DNA of 64,000 nt from Rickettsia typhi (GTDB taxonomy: Bacteria; Pseudomonadota; Alphaproteobacteria; Rickettsiales; Deianiraeaceae), in assembly GCA_945861725.1 (NCBI GenBank), contig CAMAVJ010000002.1, forward strand, positions 62,001-126,000, read 5' to 3'. How positions within the stretch are numbered: position 1 is the stretch's first letter; each line of letters begins with the position of its first letter. The notes under the pieces were generated by a model that did no database searches, had not been told where the DNA came from, and saw nothing but the letters and a program-made list of their open reading frames with translations. Shown in pieces: positions 26,786-35,661 of this stretch. The position numbers and the translations under genes are program-made.

Positions 26786-26889
26786 ATATGACTTAATGAA
26801 GTTAAAATATTTAAGTGCACTTAAGTTTTTATTGTCAAGTTTTTTATCAATTTTTCCTTGACAAAACAAATAAAAGGTCAAAGACAAAA

Positions 26890-26972
26890 TGTGCACTTGG
26901 GTACATTCTTAAGTTCAACTGGCTAGGATGGAAACATAGCAACCAAATCTTATGATGTAGGTCAAGTGCACT
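26890..26972 (+). ncRNA. ffs: small SRP RNA (4.5S-type)
   Basis: A long rod-like hairpin. The outer stem is GTGCACTTG (26891-26899) with CAAGTGCAC (26963-26971). Inner stems TACAT/ATGTA, TAAG/CTTA and TGG/CCA lead to the domain IV apex: AGG (26925-26927), stem ATG, a GAAA tetraloop (26931-26934), stem CAT, then AGCA (26938-26941). The asymmetry of AGG against AGCA around a GNRA tetraloop is the Ffh-binding site. It lies 28 bp before dnaX, an arrangement known from other bacteria. A TTGACA box lies at 26858-26863. Confidence 0.88.
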
Positions 26973-26999
26973 TTAAGTCGTAAAATATATCTCAATTTA

Positions 27000-28154
27000 A
27001 TGTCGTACATTGTTCTTGCAAGGAAGTATCGCCCGCAGAACTTTCAGCAATTAAAAGGTCAGGAAGTTCTTGTGCAAACAATTACAAACGGCTTTTTACA
27101 TAACAAACTTCATCATGCTTATTTACTAACGGGAATCCGTGGAATTGGTAAAACAACAACAGCAAGGATTATAGCAAAAACACTAAATTGCTCGAATTTA
27201 TATCGTGATAATGAAAAAATTACACCGTGTGAAGAGTGTCCGAATTGTAAATCAGCAAACAATGGTTCACACCCTGATATTTTAGAATTCGACGCTGCAA
27301 GTAACACCGGAATTGATGATATCAGGACAATGCTTGAGGGCATAAACTATATCCCAGCACTGGGGAAATATCGAATTTTCATCGTAGATGAAGTCCATAT
27401 GCTTTCAACTAAAGCGTTTAATTCATTACTTAAAACACTTGAAGAGCCACCTTCTGGCGTTATTTTTATTTTCGCAACAACGGAATTGCAAAAAGTTCCC
27501 GTTACAATTCTTTCGAGGTGTCAAAAATTTGTTTTATCACCACTTTCGCTTTCTGCAATGGTTGAGCACTTGCGTTCGGTCTCTGAAAAGGAGGGGATAA
27601 AAATTTCAACAGAAGCACTGGAATTGATTGCTGCAAAATCATCAGGCTCTGTGCGTGATGCCCTTTCAATGCTGGATCAAGCTTCGATGCGTTCTCCAGA
27701 TGTTGAGATCACTGAAGAGCTTATTGAAGCAATGCTTGGACTCGTTTCCAAAGGTGACATCGTTAATCTTTTTAACGCAGTTTTGGATGGAAATTCTGAC
27801 GAAGTTCTGCAATGTCTTCGTAAAATTAAAAATCAAGGCGTTACTGAGGGATCAATTTTAGAAGAATTTCTGGCGTGTCTTTATGATGAAATTCAACAAA
27901 GGATTAAACAAAATCAACACTATTCAAATCTTTTGCGATTGTGGAATATTTTTCTTCCAGCAACGCAAGATCTTTCTTATGTATTTAATAAGTATGCAAT
28001 TTTGGAAATTATCTTCCTTAAAGCGTTACATATATACGCATCGCCTTCAGTTGAAAACCTTGTGAATGGAATTTCTGAAGGGAAGATTTTGGAAATACTT
28101 AAGCTTTTTCCTGATGCAAATCCTCAACCTCAGGCTTTGGTACAGAAAAGTTAA
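27000..28154 (+). CDS. dnaX: DNA polymerase III subunit gamma (DnaX, short form)
   Basis: Clamp-loader ATPase. Walker A is GIRGIGKTTTA, the zinc-binding cysteines follow (NCSN ... PCEECPNC), the DExx box is FIVDEVHMLS and the sensor/arginine-finger region is ILSRCQ. At 384 residues it has domains I-III only and ends about where gamma does. The tau-specific DnaB- and alpha-binding regions are missing and I see no obvious slippery site creating them. The 3' end overlaps the convergent rlmE by 56 bp. Confidence 0.94.
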   Translation: MSYIVLARKYRPQNFQQLKGQEVLVQTITNGFLHNKLHHAYLLTGIRGIGKTTTARIIAKTLNCSNLYRDNEKITPCEECPNCKSANNGSHPDILEFDAASNTGIDDIRTMLEGINYIPALGKYRIFIVDEVHMLSTKAFNSLLKTLEEPPSGVIFIFATTELQKVPVTILSRCQKFVLSPLSLSAMVEHLRSVSEKEGIKISTEALELIAAKSSGSVRDALSMLDQASMRSPDVEITEELIEAMLGLVSKGDIVNLFNAVLDGNSDEVLQCLRKIKNQGVTEGSILEEFLACLYDEIQQRIKQNQHYSNLLRLWNIFLPATQDLSYVFNKYAILEIIFLKALHIYASPSVENLVNGISEGKILEILKLFPDANPQPQALVQKS

Positions 28155-28857
28155 GACACACAAGATACACCTCTTTTGATTCCTTCCTTGATGCCTTTGG
28201 CTTAAAGATATGAACATTTTGAAAAAAATTGCGTAATGCAACAAGGTGCTCATCAAGTCCTTCGCCTTGAAAAACTTTTGAAACGAATGTTCCTCCTGTG
28301 ACTAAATTCGCTAAAACGAATTGCATTTCAATTTCAAGAACGTACATAATGCGAAGGTGATCGACAGTTTTCATACCAGTTGTGTTTGGGGAAATATCGC
28401 TGACGATTGCATCAAATTTCTTACTATCGTTTAAATCAATTGCTTGTTTTTGGATATCATCTTCAAGGAAGTCTCCTTGTAAAAAAACTGCTCCAGCAAG
28501 TTGTTCAGTTGGAAGAAGATCGATTCCTATAACCTTTTTCTTCGTGAATTTTACTAACATTTCAGACCAAGATCCAGGAGCACAGCCTAAATCCAAAACT
28601 GAAGAATATTGGTTTATTATATCAAATTTTTCCTGAATTTCAAGCAATTTGAAGGCACTTCTTGCACGGTAGCCAAATGCTTTGGATTTTTGTGTGAACG
28701 GGTCATTTATGTGGCGAGACATCCATTTTCGTGAAGAGCTTGTAAGCTTTCGATTCTTGACGAAATCAGATTGTACACGCACAACTTCGTGTGAGCCCTC
28801 AATTTTAAATGTCTTGAGAATAACGCTTGGTTTTTTCGTGGTTTTTTTTTCTTTCAT
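28099..28857 (-). CDS. rlmE: 23S rRNA (uridine-2'-O)-methyltransferase RlmE (FtsJ)
   Basis: Methylates U2552 in the A-loop of 23S rRNA. The SAM motif is VLDLGCAPGSWSEM. The K-D-K-E catalytic tetrad can be read in RARSAFKLLE, DAIVSDISPNTTG, GTFVSKVFQGEG and SKEVYLVC. The N-terminus is about 40 residues longer than in E. coli, as in other alphaproteobacteria. It precedes an OmpA-like gene's 3' end by 3 bp on the same strand. Confidence 0.93.
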   Translation of the reverse strand: MKEKKTTKKPSVILKTFKIEGSHEVVRVQSDFVKNRKLTSSSRKWMSRHINDPFTQKSKAFGYRARSAFKLLEIQEKFDIINQYSSVLDLGCAPGSWSEMLVKFTKKKVIGIDLLPTEQLAGAVFLQGDFLEDDIQKQAIDLNDSKKFDAIVSDISPNTTGMKTVDHLRIMYVLEIEMQFVLANLVTGGTFVSKVFQGEGLDEHLVALRNFFQNVHIFKPKASRKESKEVYLVCLNFSVPKPEVEDLHQEKA

Positions 28858-28860
28858 TTC

Positions 28861-30228
28861 TTAATTAACAATAGCACCTTCTAATCCTTTTTCTGCAATA
28901 AATTCTTCTTCGTCAAATTTACCTGTAACATCAACTTCGATAACAACCCTTCTGTTAAAGGCTTCACCAACGCCATCTCTTGTAGTCACGCTGTTGTAAT
29001 CTTCTCCAAAAAGAACTTTTTGAACTTTTTCTTTAGCAATTCCGCGTTTGATTAAAGCTTCAAGTGTTGCGGTTGCGCGTTTTTCAGAAAGAACTTTGTT
29101 GTAATCTCTGGAAGAAGTTCTATCTGTGAAACCAAGGACGGTGATTTTGTAGTCGTCGTAATCTCTTGTGAATTCGATTGCTTTGTTGACAGAATATACG
29201 GCACTGGCATCTAATGCAAATGAACCGACGTCGTAGTAGACAGCAAATGATTTGTGGTTGTCGTATTTTAAAACGGCTTTATCTTCAAATTCATCGCTAT
29301 ATTTTGCGTAATGGCTTGATTTTTCATGTGGTTTTACGTCTTCACCAAGAACAATGTTGATATTATTCACAACTGCACCACGAGAAGTAACCGTTGATTC
29401 GCTATCAATTGGTAGTGATGATTCTTGTTTACTTGGTTCATTCATTGAGCCAAATTTGCCTTCAACCATTCCAATTGATTGAAAGTAGGCCATACCACAG
29501 ATGGTTTTTTGTGAATATATTCTGTTTTTTGCTTCAATTAACATACAGTCGAAGCTTGATTGCATTTGTGCGACGATATTTGGCATATCTTTAAGAACGT
29601 CGGTTCGACTTTTGACATTTTCAAGGATTTTTCTTTGGGATGTGATGATGGCTTTTTTGTCGAGTGGAATATCAAATGAATTTTCTGTTTCGAACATTAC
29701 ATCGTTTCCACTAATCGCAGTTGCACCTTTGGCTTTGAGGAGTTGGGCATCGCTTGTGAGATTTTTTGCGGTAAAGATTTCGGCGTATTGGTTATAATAT
29801 TTTCCGAGTTCTTTTAAGTATGTGGAGTAATATTCGTTTGAGGTGTGCAGGGAGTTTACTGCTCGTGATGGATTTGGTTGTGAATAGTTGCCTGTGTTTC
29901 CAAGTGGGTATGGTTGGTATTGTGCTTGTGGAGTTTGTGAAGGTGTGATTTCTGGTATCATTGATTGTGATTGGTTTTCTCCTGCACTGGTGTATTGATT
30001 ATTAATTTTTTCTATGGCTTTTTTATCACCAGGAATGTATGGCATTATGTTTGGATTTCGTGGTTTATCTGGTTTTAAGCCAAATGCACTGTAAGCTTTT
30101 TGTGCGTAGTAGTCTGAACCAAAACTGCGGACGCAACTGCTGAATATTAGTGATATTGTGAGGCAGCTTGCGATGTAATTTGTTGAGATATTTGTTATGC
30201 CATAAATTAGTTTGTTACTAAATTTCAT
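28861..30228 (-). CDS. OmpA-family peptidoglycan-binding lipoprotein
   Basis: Probable outer-membrane lipoprotein with a C-terminal OmpA/MotB domain that grips peptidoglycan. A hydrophobic leader ends at ISLIFSSC (Cys32), an acceptable lipobox. The middle (residues 70-130) is rich in Pro, Gln, Asn and Ser. The OmpA domain (about 330-445) contains VLGFTDRTSSRDYNKVLSEKRA and the later NRRVVIEVDV. Soon after the Cys comes DYYAQKAYS, also seen in the small lipoprotein just upstream, so the two are related. Confidence 0.85.
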   Translation of the reverse strand: MKFSNKLIYGITNISTNYIASCLTISLIFSSCVRSFGSDYYAQKAYSAFGLKPDKPRNPNIMPYIPGDKKAIEKINNQYTSAGENQSQSMIPEITPSQTPQAQYQPYPLGNTGNYSQPNPSRAVNSLHTSNEYYSTYLKELGKYYNQYAEIFTAKNLTSDAQLLKAKGATAISGNDVMFETENSFDIPLDKKAIITSQRKILENVKSRTDVLKDMPNIVAQMQSSFDCMLIEAKNRIYSQKTICGMAYFQSIGMVEGKFGSMNEPSKQESSLPIDSESTVTSRGAVVNNINIVLGEDVKPHEKSSHYAKYSDEFEDKAVLKYDNHKSFAVYYDVGSFALDASAVYSVNKAIEFTRDYDDYKITVLGFTDRTSSRDYNKVLSEKRATATLEALIKRGIAKEKVQKVLFGEDYNSVTTRDGVGEAFNRRVVIEVDVTGKFDEEEFIAEKGLEGAIVN

Positions 30229-30320
30229 GTGTCTCCTGTAAAAAGTTTAAAAAACTATTGTTCAAGTAAAACCATTTTTCAATTTTGCAAGAAAAATTTT
30301 GAACCTATTGCTTAATTGGT

Positions 30321-30518
30321 TTATTTTGCTTGCTTGGTTGAATTTTGGATGTAGACTCGTGCTGGCATTGTGGAAATGATTTCTGATGGATCTTGAGGAT
30401 GTTCGGTGTGTTGTGGTTGATTGGCAACTTTTTGTGCGTAATATTCCGAATTGCGAGTTTCAATACAACCAGTAAGGAAGGCAAAACATAGGAAAAAGTA
30501 TTGGAGTGAGTATTTCAT
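30321..30518 (-). CDS. small lipoprotein related to the neighbouring OmpA-like protein
   Basis: A 65-residue protein with a clear lipoprotein signal peptide (MKYSLQYFFLCFAFLTGC, lipobox LTGC). After the Cys comes a short motif ending EYYAQK, matching the position and sequence of DYYAQK in the downstream OmpA-like lipoprotein. It has no further domain. It is probably a truncated duplicate or a partner; function unknown. The 92 bp between the two genes holds nothing recognisable. Confidence 0.65.
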   Translation of the reverse strand: MKYSLQYFFLCFAFLTGCIETRNSEYYAQKVANQPQHTEHPQDPSEIISTMPARVYIQNSTKQAK

Positions 30519-30657
30519 ATGTTAGTGAACAATTATTCAATTAAAAAACCTAGGATTTCGTTTTGCAAGAAGTTTTTTGGGAATTGTTCGGAAACTATTT
30601 CCCTTGCAATTTAAAAACCCACTTTTAATCTAGATTTAAACTTAAATTTGAGACAAA

Positions 30658-33390
30658 ATGGCAGCAGAAAGTAACGCTACGCATAACGATATTAAATCGA
30701 TTGGAATTGTTGAAGAAATGAAAACATCGTACCTTGATTACGCGATGAGTGTTATAGTTTCGCGTGCTTTGCCAGATGCTCGTGACGGACTGAAACCCGT
30801 TCACCGCCGAATTTTGTACGCAATGTATGAATCGGGAACACATTACAACAAGCCTTACAGAAAATCGGCAAGGATTGTCGGGGAAGTTATGGGTAAATAT
30901 CACCCACATGGAGACACCGCCATCTATGATTCCCTTGCAAGAATGGCACAGGATTTCTCCCTTCGCCTTCCGTTAATAAATGGGCAAGGTAACTTTGGTT
31001 CGATAGACGGCGATAGCCCTGCTGCCATGCGTTACACCGAGGTTAAACTTGAAAGAGTTACTCATTCAATGCTAGACGACATTGACAAACAAACAGTTCC
31101 GTTTATTTTAAACTATGATGGTTCAGAAACGGAACCAGCGGTTCTTCCAACTCGCTTTCCGAATCTTTACGCAAATGGTTCTGAAGGAATTGCAGTTGGT
31201 ATGGCAACATCAATTCCGCCGCACAACTTAGGCGAACTTCTTGAAGCGACAATTGCGATTATTCACAATCCTGAAATTACAATTGATGAATTAATGGTTA
31301 TCGTTCCAGCACCAGATTTCCCTACTGGGGCATACATTATCCGTAATTCCGGAATTTCAAAAGCAATGCACACGGGTTATGGAGCGATTAAAATTCGCTC
31401 AAAGGCAACAACGGAAATAATGAAAAACGGTAAAGGTGTTATTATTATAACAGAAATTCCGTATCAAGTTAATAAGGCGAGTTTGATCGAAACTATTGCG
31501 GATCTTGTTAAGGAGAAAAAAATCGATGGAATTACCGAAATACGCGATGAATCTAACAAAGATGGTATTCGAATTGTGATTGAAACACGAAAAGATGCTA
31601 ACGCTGAAGTAATTCTGAACCAAATTTACAAATTCACACAAGCGGAAATGAACTTTTCGGCAAACATTTTAGCTTTGTTGAATGGTCGCCCTGAACATAT
31701 GAACTTGAAGAAGGCACTTGTTGCATTTATTGATTTTCGTGCTGATGTTATTACAAAACGAACGCAATATTTACTTAACAAAGTTAAGGATAAAGCACAC
31801 ATTTTAATTGGTCTTTGTGTTGCTGTGGATTTCATCGATGAAGTTGTGCGTGTAATTCGTGCAAGTAAAGATACCGCTGAAGCTCGCAATTCATTGCTTT
31901 CAACAACATGGAATGCTAATAAAGTTACGGATTTGATTTCCCTTGTGAGCGACCGCCGAAATGAAATTATTAACGAGCAATTCAAATTCACAGAAGAGCA
32001 GGTTCGTGCAATTTTAGAAATGAGACTTGCGAAGTTAACAGGTTTAGAACGCGATTCAATTGTTAAAGAATTGATGACACTTGCCGATGATATTCATAAG
32101 TACACTGAAATTTTGACGGATAATGTCGTTTTCACAAAATTGATGATTGACGAACTTGTTGAAGTGAAGGATCGTTTTGCAACACCAAGAAGAAGTGAAA
32201 TTCTTGATGATGCCGACGAAATTGATATGGAATCTCTGATTAAAAAGGAGGACATCGTCGTTTCCTATACGACAAACGGCTACATCAAACGCTCATCTCT
32301 TTCTGAATACAACACTCAAAAACGCGGTGGAAAGGGTAAAATTACAATGAAAACAAACGAAGAAGACACAATTGCACAGACATTCCTTGCAAATACTCAC
32401 ACAGATATTCTATTTTTCACGAATATTGGAAGGGTGTACAAATTAAAAGGATACAAAATTCCTGAAGGTTCATTCCAAAGTAAGGGCAGGGCGATTGTCA
32501 ACCTTTTAAGTATGCAAGCTGGAGAAGCTGTTTCAAACTTTTTGGCAATTCCTGAATCTGGCGACGAGCAAATTAACCTGATATTTTCAACAAAAAATGG
32601 AATGATACGCCGTTCCGACCTTGAAGATTTTCAAACGGTAAATGCTAATGGTAAAATCGCAATTTCCCTTGATGAAGGCGATACACTTGTAAACGTTCAA
32701 ATTGCAGATAACTCCCAACATATCCTTCTTGCATCAAAAATGGGTCAGGCAATTCGTTTCCCAGTTGAATCTATTAGGGTAATAAAATCGCGAAATTCCC
32801 AAGGTGTGACGGGTATGCGTCTTGAAAATTTAGACGAAGTTGTTTCAATGAGCATAATCAACAACCAAGGCAATGCAAGTGAAGAACAGCTTGAACAATT
32901 CCTTTCAATAACTCAAGGCACTAGAGCAAAAATCCTTACAATGAATCAGGATCAACTTGCAACACTTTCTCGCACAACAAATCTGCCTGTGGAACAAATA
33001 ATTGCCCTTGCACAAAAAGAAGAATTCTTGCTAACTATCACTGAAAATGGCTTTGGAAAAAGGACATCAACACACGAATACCGAATTACTCACCGCGGTG
33101 GAAAGGGTGTGAAGAACATCATCACAAGTAAGCGAAACGGCTTTGTGAGCGAATCATTCATTGCACAAAATGAAAACGATATAATAATTGCATCGTCTTC
33201 TGGAAAAATCGTTCGTTGCAATGCTGGTGGAGTTTCTATCACTGGAAGATCCGCACAGGGTGTGAAAATTATTGCACTCGAGGTAGGAGAAAAGGTCACA
33301 TCCGTGACAAAAGTCGATGGTTCAAGTGAAGATGACATCGATTTAGAATCAGAGCTAAACGCTCCAGAAACAACTAATACAGAATTATGA
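30658..33390 (+). CDS. gyrA: DNA gyrase subunit A
   Basis: Breakage-reunion subunit of gyrase. The catalytic Tyr is Y126 (AAMRYTEVKL). The quinolone-determining region reads HPHGDTAIYD, with Thr87 at the position of E. coli Ser83 and Asp91 at that of Asp87. The C-terminal beta-pinwheel begins near residue 520, and the GyrA box is QKRGGKGK, which marks gyrase rather than topoisomerase IV ParC. Length is 910. The stop overlaps the next start (ATGA). Confidence 0.97.
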   Translation: MAAESNATHNDIKSIGIVEEMKTSYLDYAMSVIVSRALPDARDGLKPVHRRILYAMYESGTHYNKPYRKSARIVGEVMGKYHPHGDTAIYDSLARMAQDFSLRLPLINGQGNFGSIDGDSPAAMRYTEVKLERVTHSMLDDIDKQTVPFILNYDGSETEPAVLPTRFPNLYANGSEGIAVGMATSIPPHNLGELLEATIAIIHNPEITIDELMVIVPAPDFPTGAYIIRNSGISKAMHTGYGAIKIRSKATTEIMKNGKGVIIITEIPYQVNKASLIETIADLVKEKKIDGITEIRDESNKDGIRIVIETRKDANAEVILNQIYKFTQAEMNFSANILALLNGRPEHMNLKKALVAFIDFRADVITKRTQYLLNKVKDKAHILIGLCVAVDFIDEVVRVIRASKDTAEARNSLLSTTWNANKVTDLISLVSDRRNEIINEQFKFTEEQVRAILEMRLAKLTGLERDSIVKELMTLADDIHKYTEILTDNVVFTKLMIDELVEVKDRFATPRRSEILDDADEIDMESLIKKEDIVVSYTTNGYIKRSSLSEYNTQKRGGKGKITMKTNEEDTIAQTFLANTHTDILFFTNIGRVYKLKGYKIPEGSFQSKGRAIVNLLSMQAGEAVSNFLAIPESGDEQINLIFSTKNGMIRRSDLEDFQTVNANGKIAISLDEGDTLVNVQIADNSQHILLASKMGQAIRFPVESIRVIKSRNSQGVTGMRLENLDEVVSMSIINNQGNASEEQLEQFLSITQGTRAKILTMNQDQLATLSRTTNLPVEQIIALAQKEEFLLTITENGFGKRTSTHEYRITHRGGKGVKNIITSKRNGFVSESFIAQNENDIIIASSSGKIVRCNAGGVSITGRSAQGVKIIALEVGEKVTSVTKVDGSSEDDIDLESELNAPETTNTEL

Positions 33391-33605
33391 AATTAAAGAC
33401 TCCGCGTGTTTTATTCCCGCTTTTTATGGCACTATTTATGGCATTTTTTATGTCATTTATGATGGTTGCCGTTAATATTGGCTTTATTTCAAACTTTTTG
33501 TTTATTTGGATGAAATCCTTCATAATGGGCTTTTTTACGGCATTTCCAGTGGCGTTTTTTGTTGCACCAATGGTTCAGAAAATTGTTGCGAGAATTTGCA
33601 AATAA
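33387..33605 (+). CDS. DUF2798 family two-helix membrane protein
   Basis: 72 residues with two hydrophobic helices (about 9-30 and 42-62) and the family pattern of a Pro-Leu-Met rich first helix, NxGF, a central W-K and PVAFFVAPMVQKIV. DUF2798 proteins are widespread small inner-membrane proteins of unknown role. It is coupled to gyrA by an ATGA overlap. Confidence 0.75.
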   Translation: MKLKTPRVLFPLFMALFMAFFMSFMMVAVNIGFISNFLFIWMKSFIMGFFTAFPVAFFVAPMVQKIVARICK

Positions 33606-33608
33606 GGC

Positions 33609-33637
33609 TTGCATTTGCGTGAAAATTGTGCTATAGT
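33609..33637 (+). promoter_or_regulatory. sigma70-type promoter for the repeat ORF
   Basis: TTGCAT (33609-33614), a 17-bp spacer and TATAGT (33632-33637). Transcription would begin about 15 bp before the ATG at 33659. It supports the downstream ORF as a gene. Confidence 0.55.
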
Positions 33638-33658
33638 TGTTTATATTATAGTTTATAT

Positions 33659-33994
33659 ATGCATCAGTATCGCACACCACGGTTATCCAGATTTTTCCCA
33701 ACATCGTTTTGTAAAAATAACAAGCCAGCGGTGAAGGTTAATGTTTCAAAACTTAAGTCTTCACAAATGGAATCGCTGACATCATTACAAAACCATGTTG
33801 GGAAAAAGAACCTTGCTATATATAATTCGCAATTTTCTAAGTGCTATGCGAAGCACGTGACTGAAGTAAAGCACGTGACTGAAGTAAAGCACGTGCGTGA
33901 AGTAAACCACGTGCTTGAAGTAAACCACGTGCTTGAAGTAACCTTTGGTGGTAAATATGCTATTGCGGCACACAGTAAAAAGATGTTCAGATGA
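33659..33994 (+). CDS. small protein with five hexapeptide repeats (HVxEVx), unknown function
   Basis: 111 residues, basic, no recognised domain and no signal peptide. Residues 66-95 are five tandem hexapeptides (HVTEVK twice, HVREVN, HVLEVN, HVLEVT) encoded by a perfect-phase 18-bp DNA repeat. A good promoter precedes it. Copy-to-copy changes fall mostly in the third and sixth residue of each unit. The 3' end overlaps a truncated GIY-YIG gene on the other strand by 8 bp. It may be a fast-evolving lineage-specific protein; expression is not shown. Confidence 0.4.
   Translation: MHQYRTPRLSRFFPTSFCKNNKPAVKVNVSKLKSSQMESLTSLQNHVGKKNLAIYNSQFSKCYAKHVTEVKHVTEVKHVREVNHVLEVNHVLEVTFGGKYAIAAHSKKMFR
33854..33943 (+). 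repeat. 18-bp tandem repeat, five copies
   Basis: Units start CACGTG, a 6-bp palindrome. Units 1 and 2 are identical, units 4 and 5 differ at one base, and unit 3 is intermediate, a gradient consistent with stepwise unequal duplication. There are no spacers, so it is not CRISPR. Confidence 0.9.
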
Positions 33995-34151
33995 ATTTTT
34001 TCGGCAAACTTGTGGAATACAATTGCCCTAGTCTTTTTTCAAGGTCGGGAATTGTGCTTCCACTTGTAAAGCCAATTTTGCATACTTGCTGACCTTTACG
34101 GTCGGGAAGATATTCGTTCGTGATATAATAAACAATCACACTATCGTTCAT
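33987..34151 (-). pseudogene. truncated GIY-YIG (T5orf172/MUG113-like) domain protein
   Basis: About 54 residues from the ATG at 34151. SVIVYYITNEYLPDRKG, followed by QVCKIGFTS and DLEKRLGQLYSTSLPKKF, matches the first half of the T5orf172 GIY-YIG nuclease-like domain, including the YxxTN strand and the KIG-T-D-RL pattern. The catalytic Glu and the rest of the domain are missing: a stop comes just where the repeat ORF begins on the other strand. It follows the pepA stop by 1 bp, so it may still be translated, but it looks like a gene remnant. Confidence 0.55.
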
Positions 34152-34152
34152 A

Positions 34153-35661
34153 CTACTTCTGCAAGCCTTTTGCAAGTAGGTAAGTTAAGTAGACTGAGTG
34201 ACCTGTTGCACCTTTTGTGACGCGAGGATCTGAACCACCTTTACCATCATAAGCAACACCAGCGATATCCATATGTGCCCATTTTGTGTTCATTCCATCT
34301 TCACAATTCACGAAGCGTGCAAGAAATTGACCAGCGGTGATTGTTCCAGCACCACGACCATTGCCGACATTTTTCATATCCGCGACGGAAGAGTCGATCA
34401 TTTTATCATACTTTTCGTGCAATGGAAGACGCCATACAGCATCACCAGATTGTTTTGCCGCAAGTTCAATTTTTGTTGAAATTTCGTCATCGTTAGACAT
34501 ATATCCAGCAAAAATATCAGCAAGGGCAACGGTTACAGCACCAGTTAATGTTGCATAGTTCACCATATATTTTGGTTTGTAGTTCTTTTGTGCGTAATAA
34601 AGAACGTCTCCAAGAACAAGGCGACCTTCGGCATCAGTGTTTAAAACTTCGACAGTTTGTCCAGACATTGACTTCAAGACATCACCTGGGCGATAAGCAC
34701 GAGCGTCTACAAGGTTTTCAACAAGTCCAACTAATGCAACGACATTCACGCGGAGCTTCATTTTGGAAATAATCCGAAGCGATGTAAATGCGACGGCAGA
34801 GCCTCCCATATCGATTTTCATATCCTCCATTCCGTTTGCGGGTTTAATAGAAAGACCTCCGGAATCAAAGCAGACGCCTTTTCCAACAAGGGCGATGTCA
34901 AATTCGTTTTTCATTGAATTGCCTTTGTATTCCATCACAACCATTTTGGATTCATTCTGCCCAGCACGACCAACAGCCACAAGCATTCCCATTCCAAGTT
35001 CCTCCATTTCTTTTGCTGAAACAACGCGAACCGTGACATTTTCGTCGAATGCTTCGGTGATCATTCCTGAATATGAAACAGGGTTGAGATCCGTTGAAGG
35101 ATAGTTCACTAAATGTCTTGCGATCATTATGTTTTTAACAACATGGATGATTTCTTGAACGTCTTCGTTTGAAAGAGACTCAACGCTGACTTCCTTCAAG
35201 CTTGGTTCTTTGCCTTCGATTTTCTTCGAGAAGAAATCGTTGAAGCGGTAGTTCCTTAAAGCAAGACCTTGCACCACTTGGATTTGAGTCTCGTTTTTGA
35301 ATTTTGGCATAAGAAGATTTACCGACTGAATTTTCCTTCCATTCACGACATTGCAAATTTCAGCGCCGAGTTCCTGCTGGTCAGAAACTTCTTTCGCATC
35401 GATATCCTTTTTGGAAAGGTGAATTATGTACTGGCGGTCTCCAACGATAGCATATCCGCTTTGCCCGACTTTACCTTCAAAGGACGGCAAAAGGGCAAGG
35501 GTTTTCAAAATCGCTTCGGAATCTTTCGGGAGGAACTTTGCGAGATCCTCCTTAAAAGTAACATTTTCCAGAACAATAACCGTTACAGAAACGGGGTTAT
35601 TTGAAAGATGAATTTTTGGCAGGTATTTCACTGCCTTTTGTTGAAAATCACTAAATTTCAT
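34153..35661 (-). CDS. pepA: leucyl aminopeptidase (M17)
   Basis: Cytosolic dizinc aminopeptidase. The signature NTDAEGRLVLGD is present, with upstream metal ligands in VGKGVCFDSGGLSIKP and the MKIDMGGSAVA segment. Length is 502, normal for PepA with its N-terminal macro-like domain. Some PepA proteins also bind DNA in site-specific recombination; nothing here indicates that. Confidence 0.96.
   Translation of the reverse strand: MKFSDFQQKAVKYLPKIHLSNNPVSVTVIVLENVTFKEDLAKFLPKDSEAILKTLALLPSFEGKVGQSGYAIVGDRQYIIHLSKKDIDAKEVSDQQELGAEICNVVNGRKIQSVNLLMPKFKNETQIQVVQGLALRNYRFNDFFSKKIEGKEPSLKEVSVESLSNEDVQEIIHVVKNIMIARHLVNYPSTDLNPVSYSGMITEAFDENVTVRVVSAKEMEELGMGMLVAVGRAGQNESKMVVMEYKGNSMKNEFDIALVGKGVCFDSGGLSIKPANGMEDMKIDMGGSAVAFTSLRIISKMKLRVNVVALVGLVENLVDARAYRPGDVLKSMSGQTVEVLNTDAEGRLVLGDVLYYAQKNYKPKYMVNYATLTGAVTVALADIFAGYMSNDDEISTKIELAAKQSGDAVWRLPLHEKYDKMIDSSVADMKNVGNGRGAGTITAGQFLARFVNCEDGMNTKWAHMDIAGVAYDGKGGSDPRVTKGATGHSVYLTYLLAKGLQK

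Noticed and set aside
26811..26824. Perfect palindrome TTAAGTGCACTTAA as an operator shared with two downstream GTGCAC sites
   Set aside because: The two downstream copies are the paired ends of the SRP RNA stem. Only one free copy remains, which is too little for a regulon claim.
33854..33943. Possible CRISPR array
   Set aside because: The 18-bp units are directly abutting, with no spacers and no cas genes.
33785..33973. Minus-strand ORF through the 18-bp repeats
   Set aside because: Repeats of a multiple of three keep frames open on both strands. The plus strand has the promoter, so the minus frame is a mirror.
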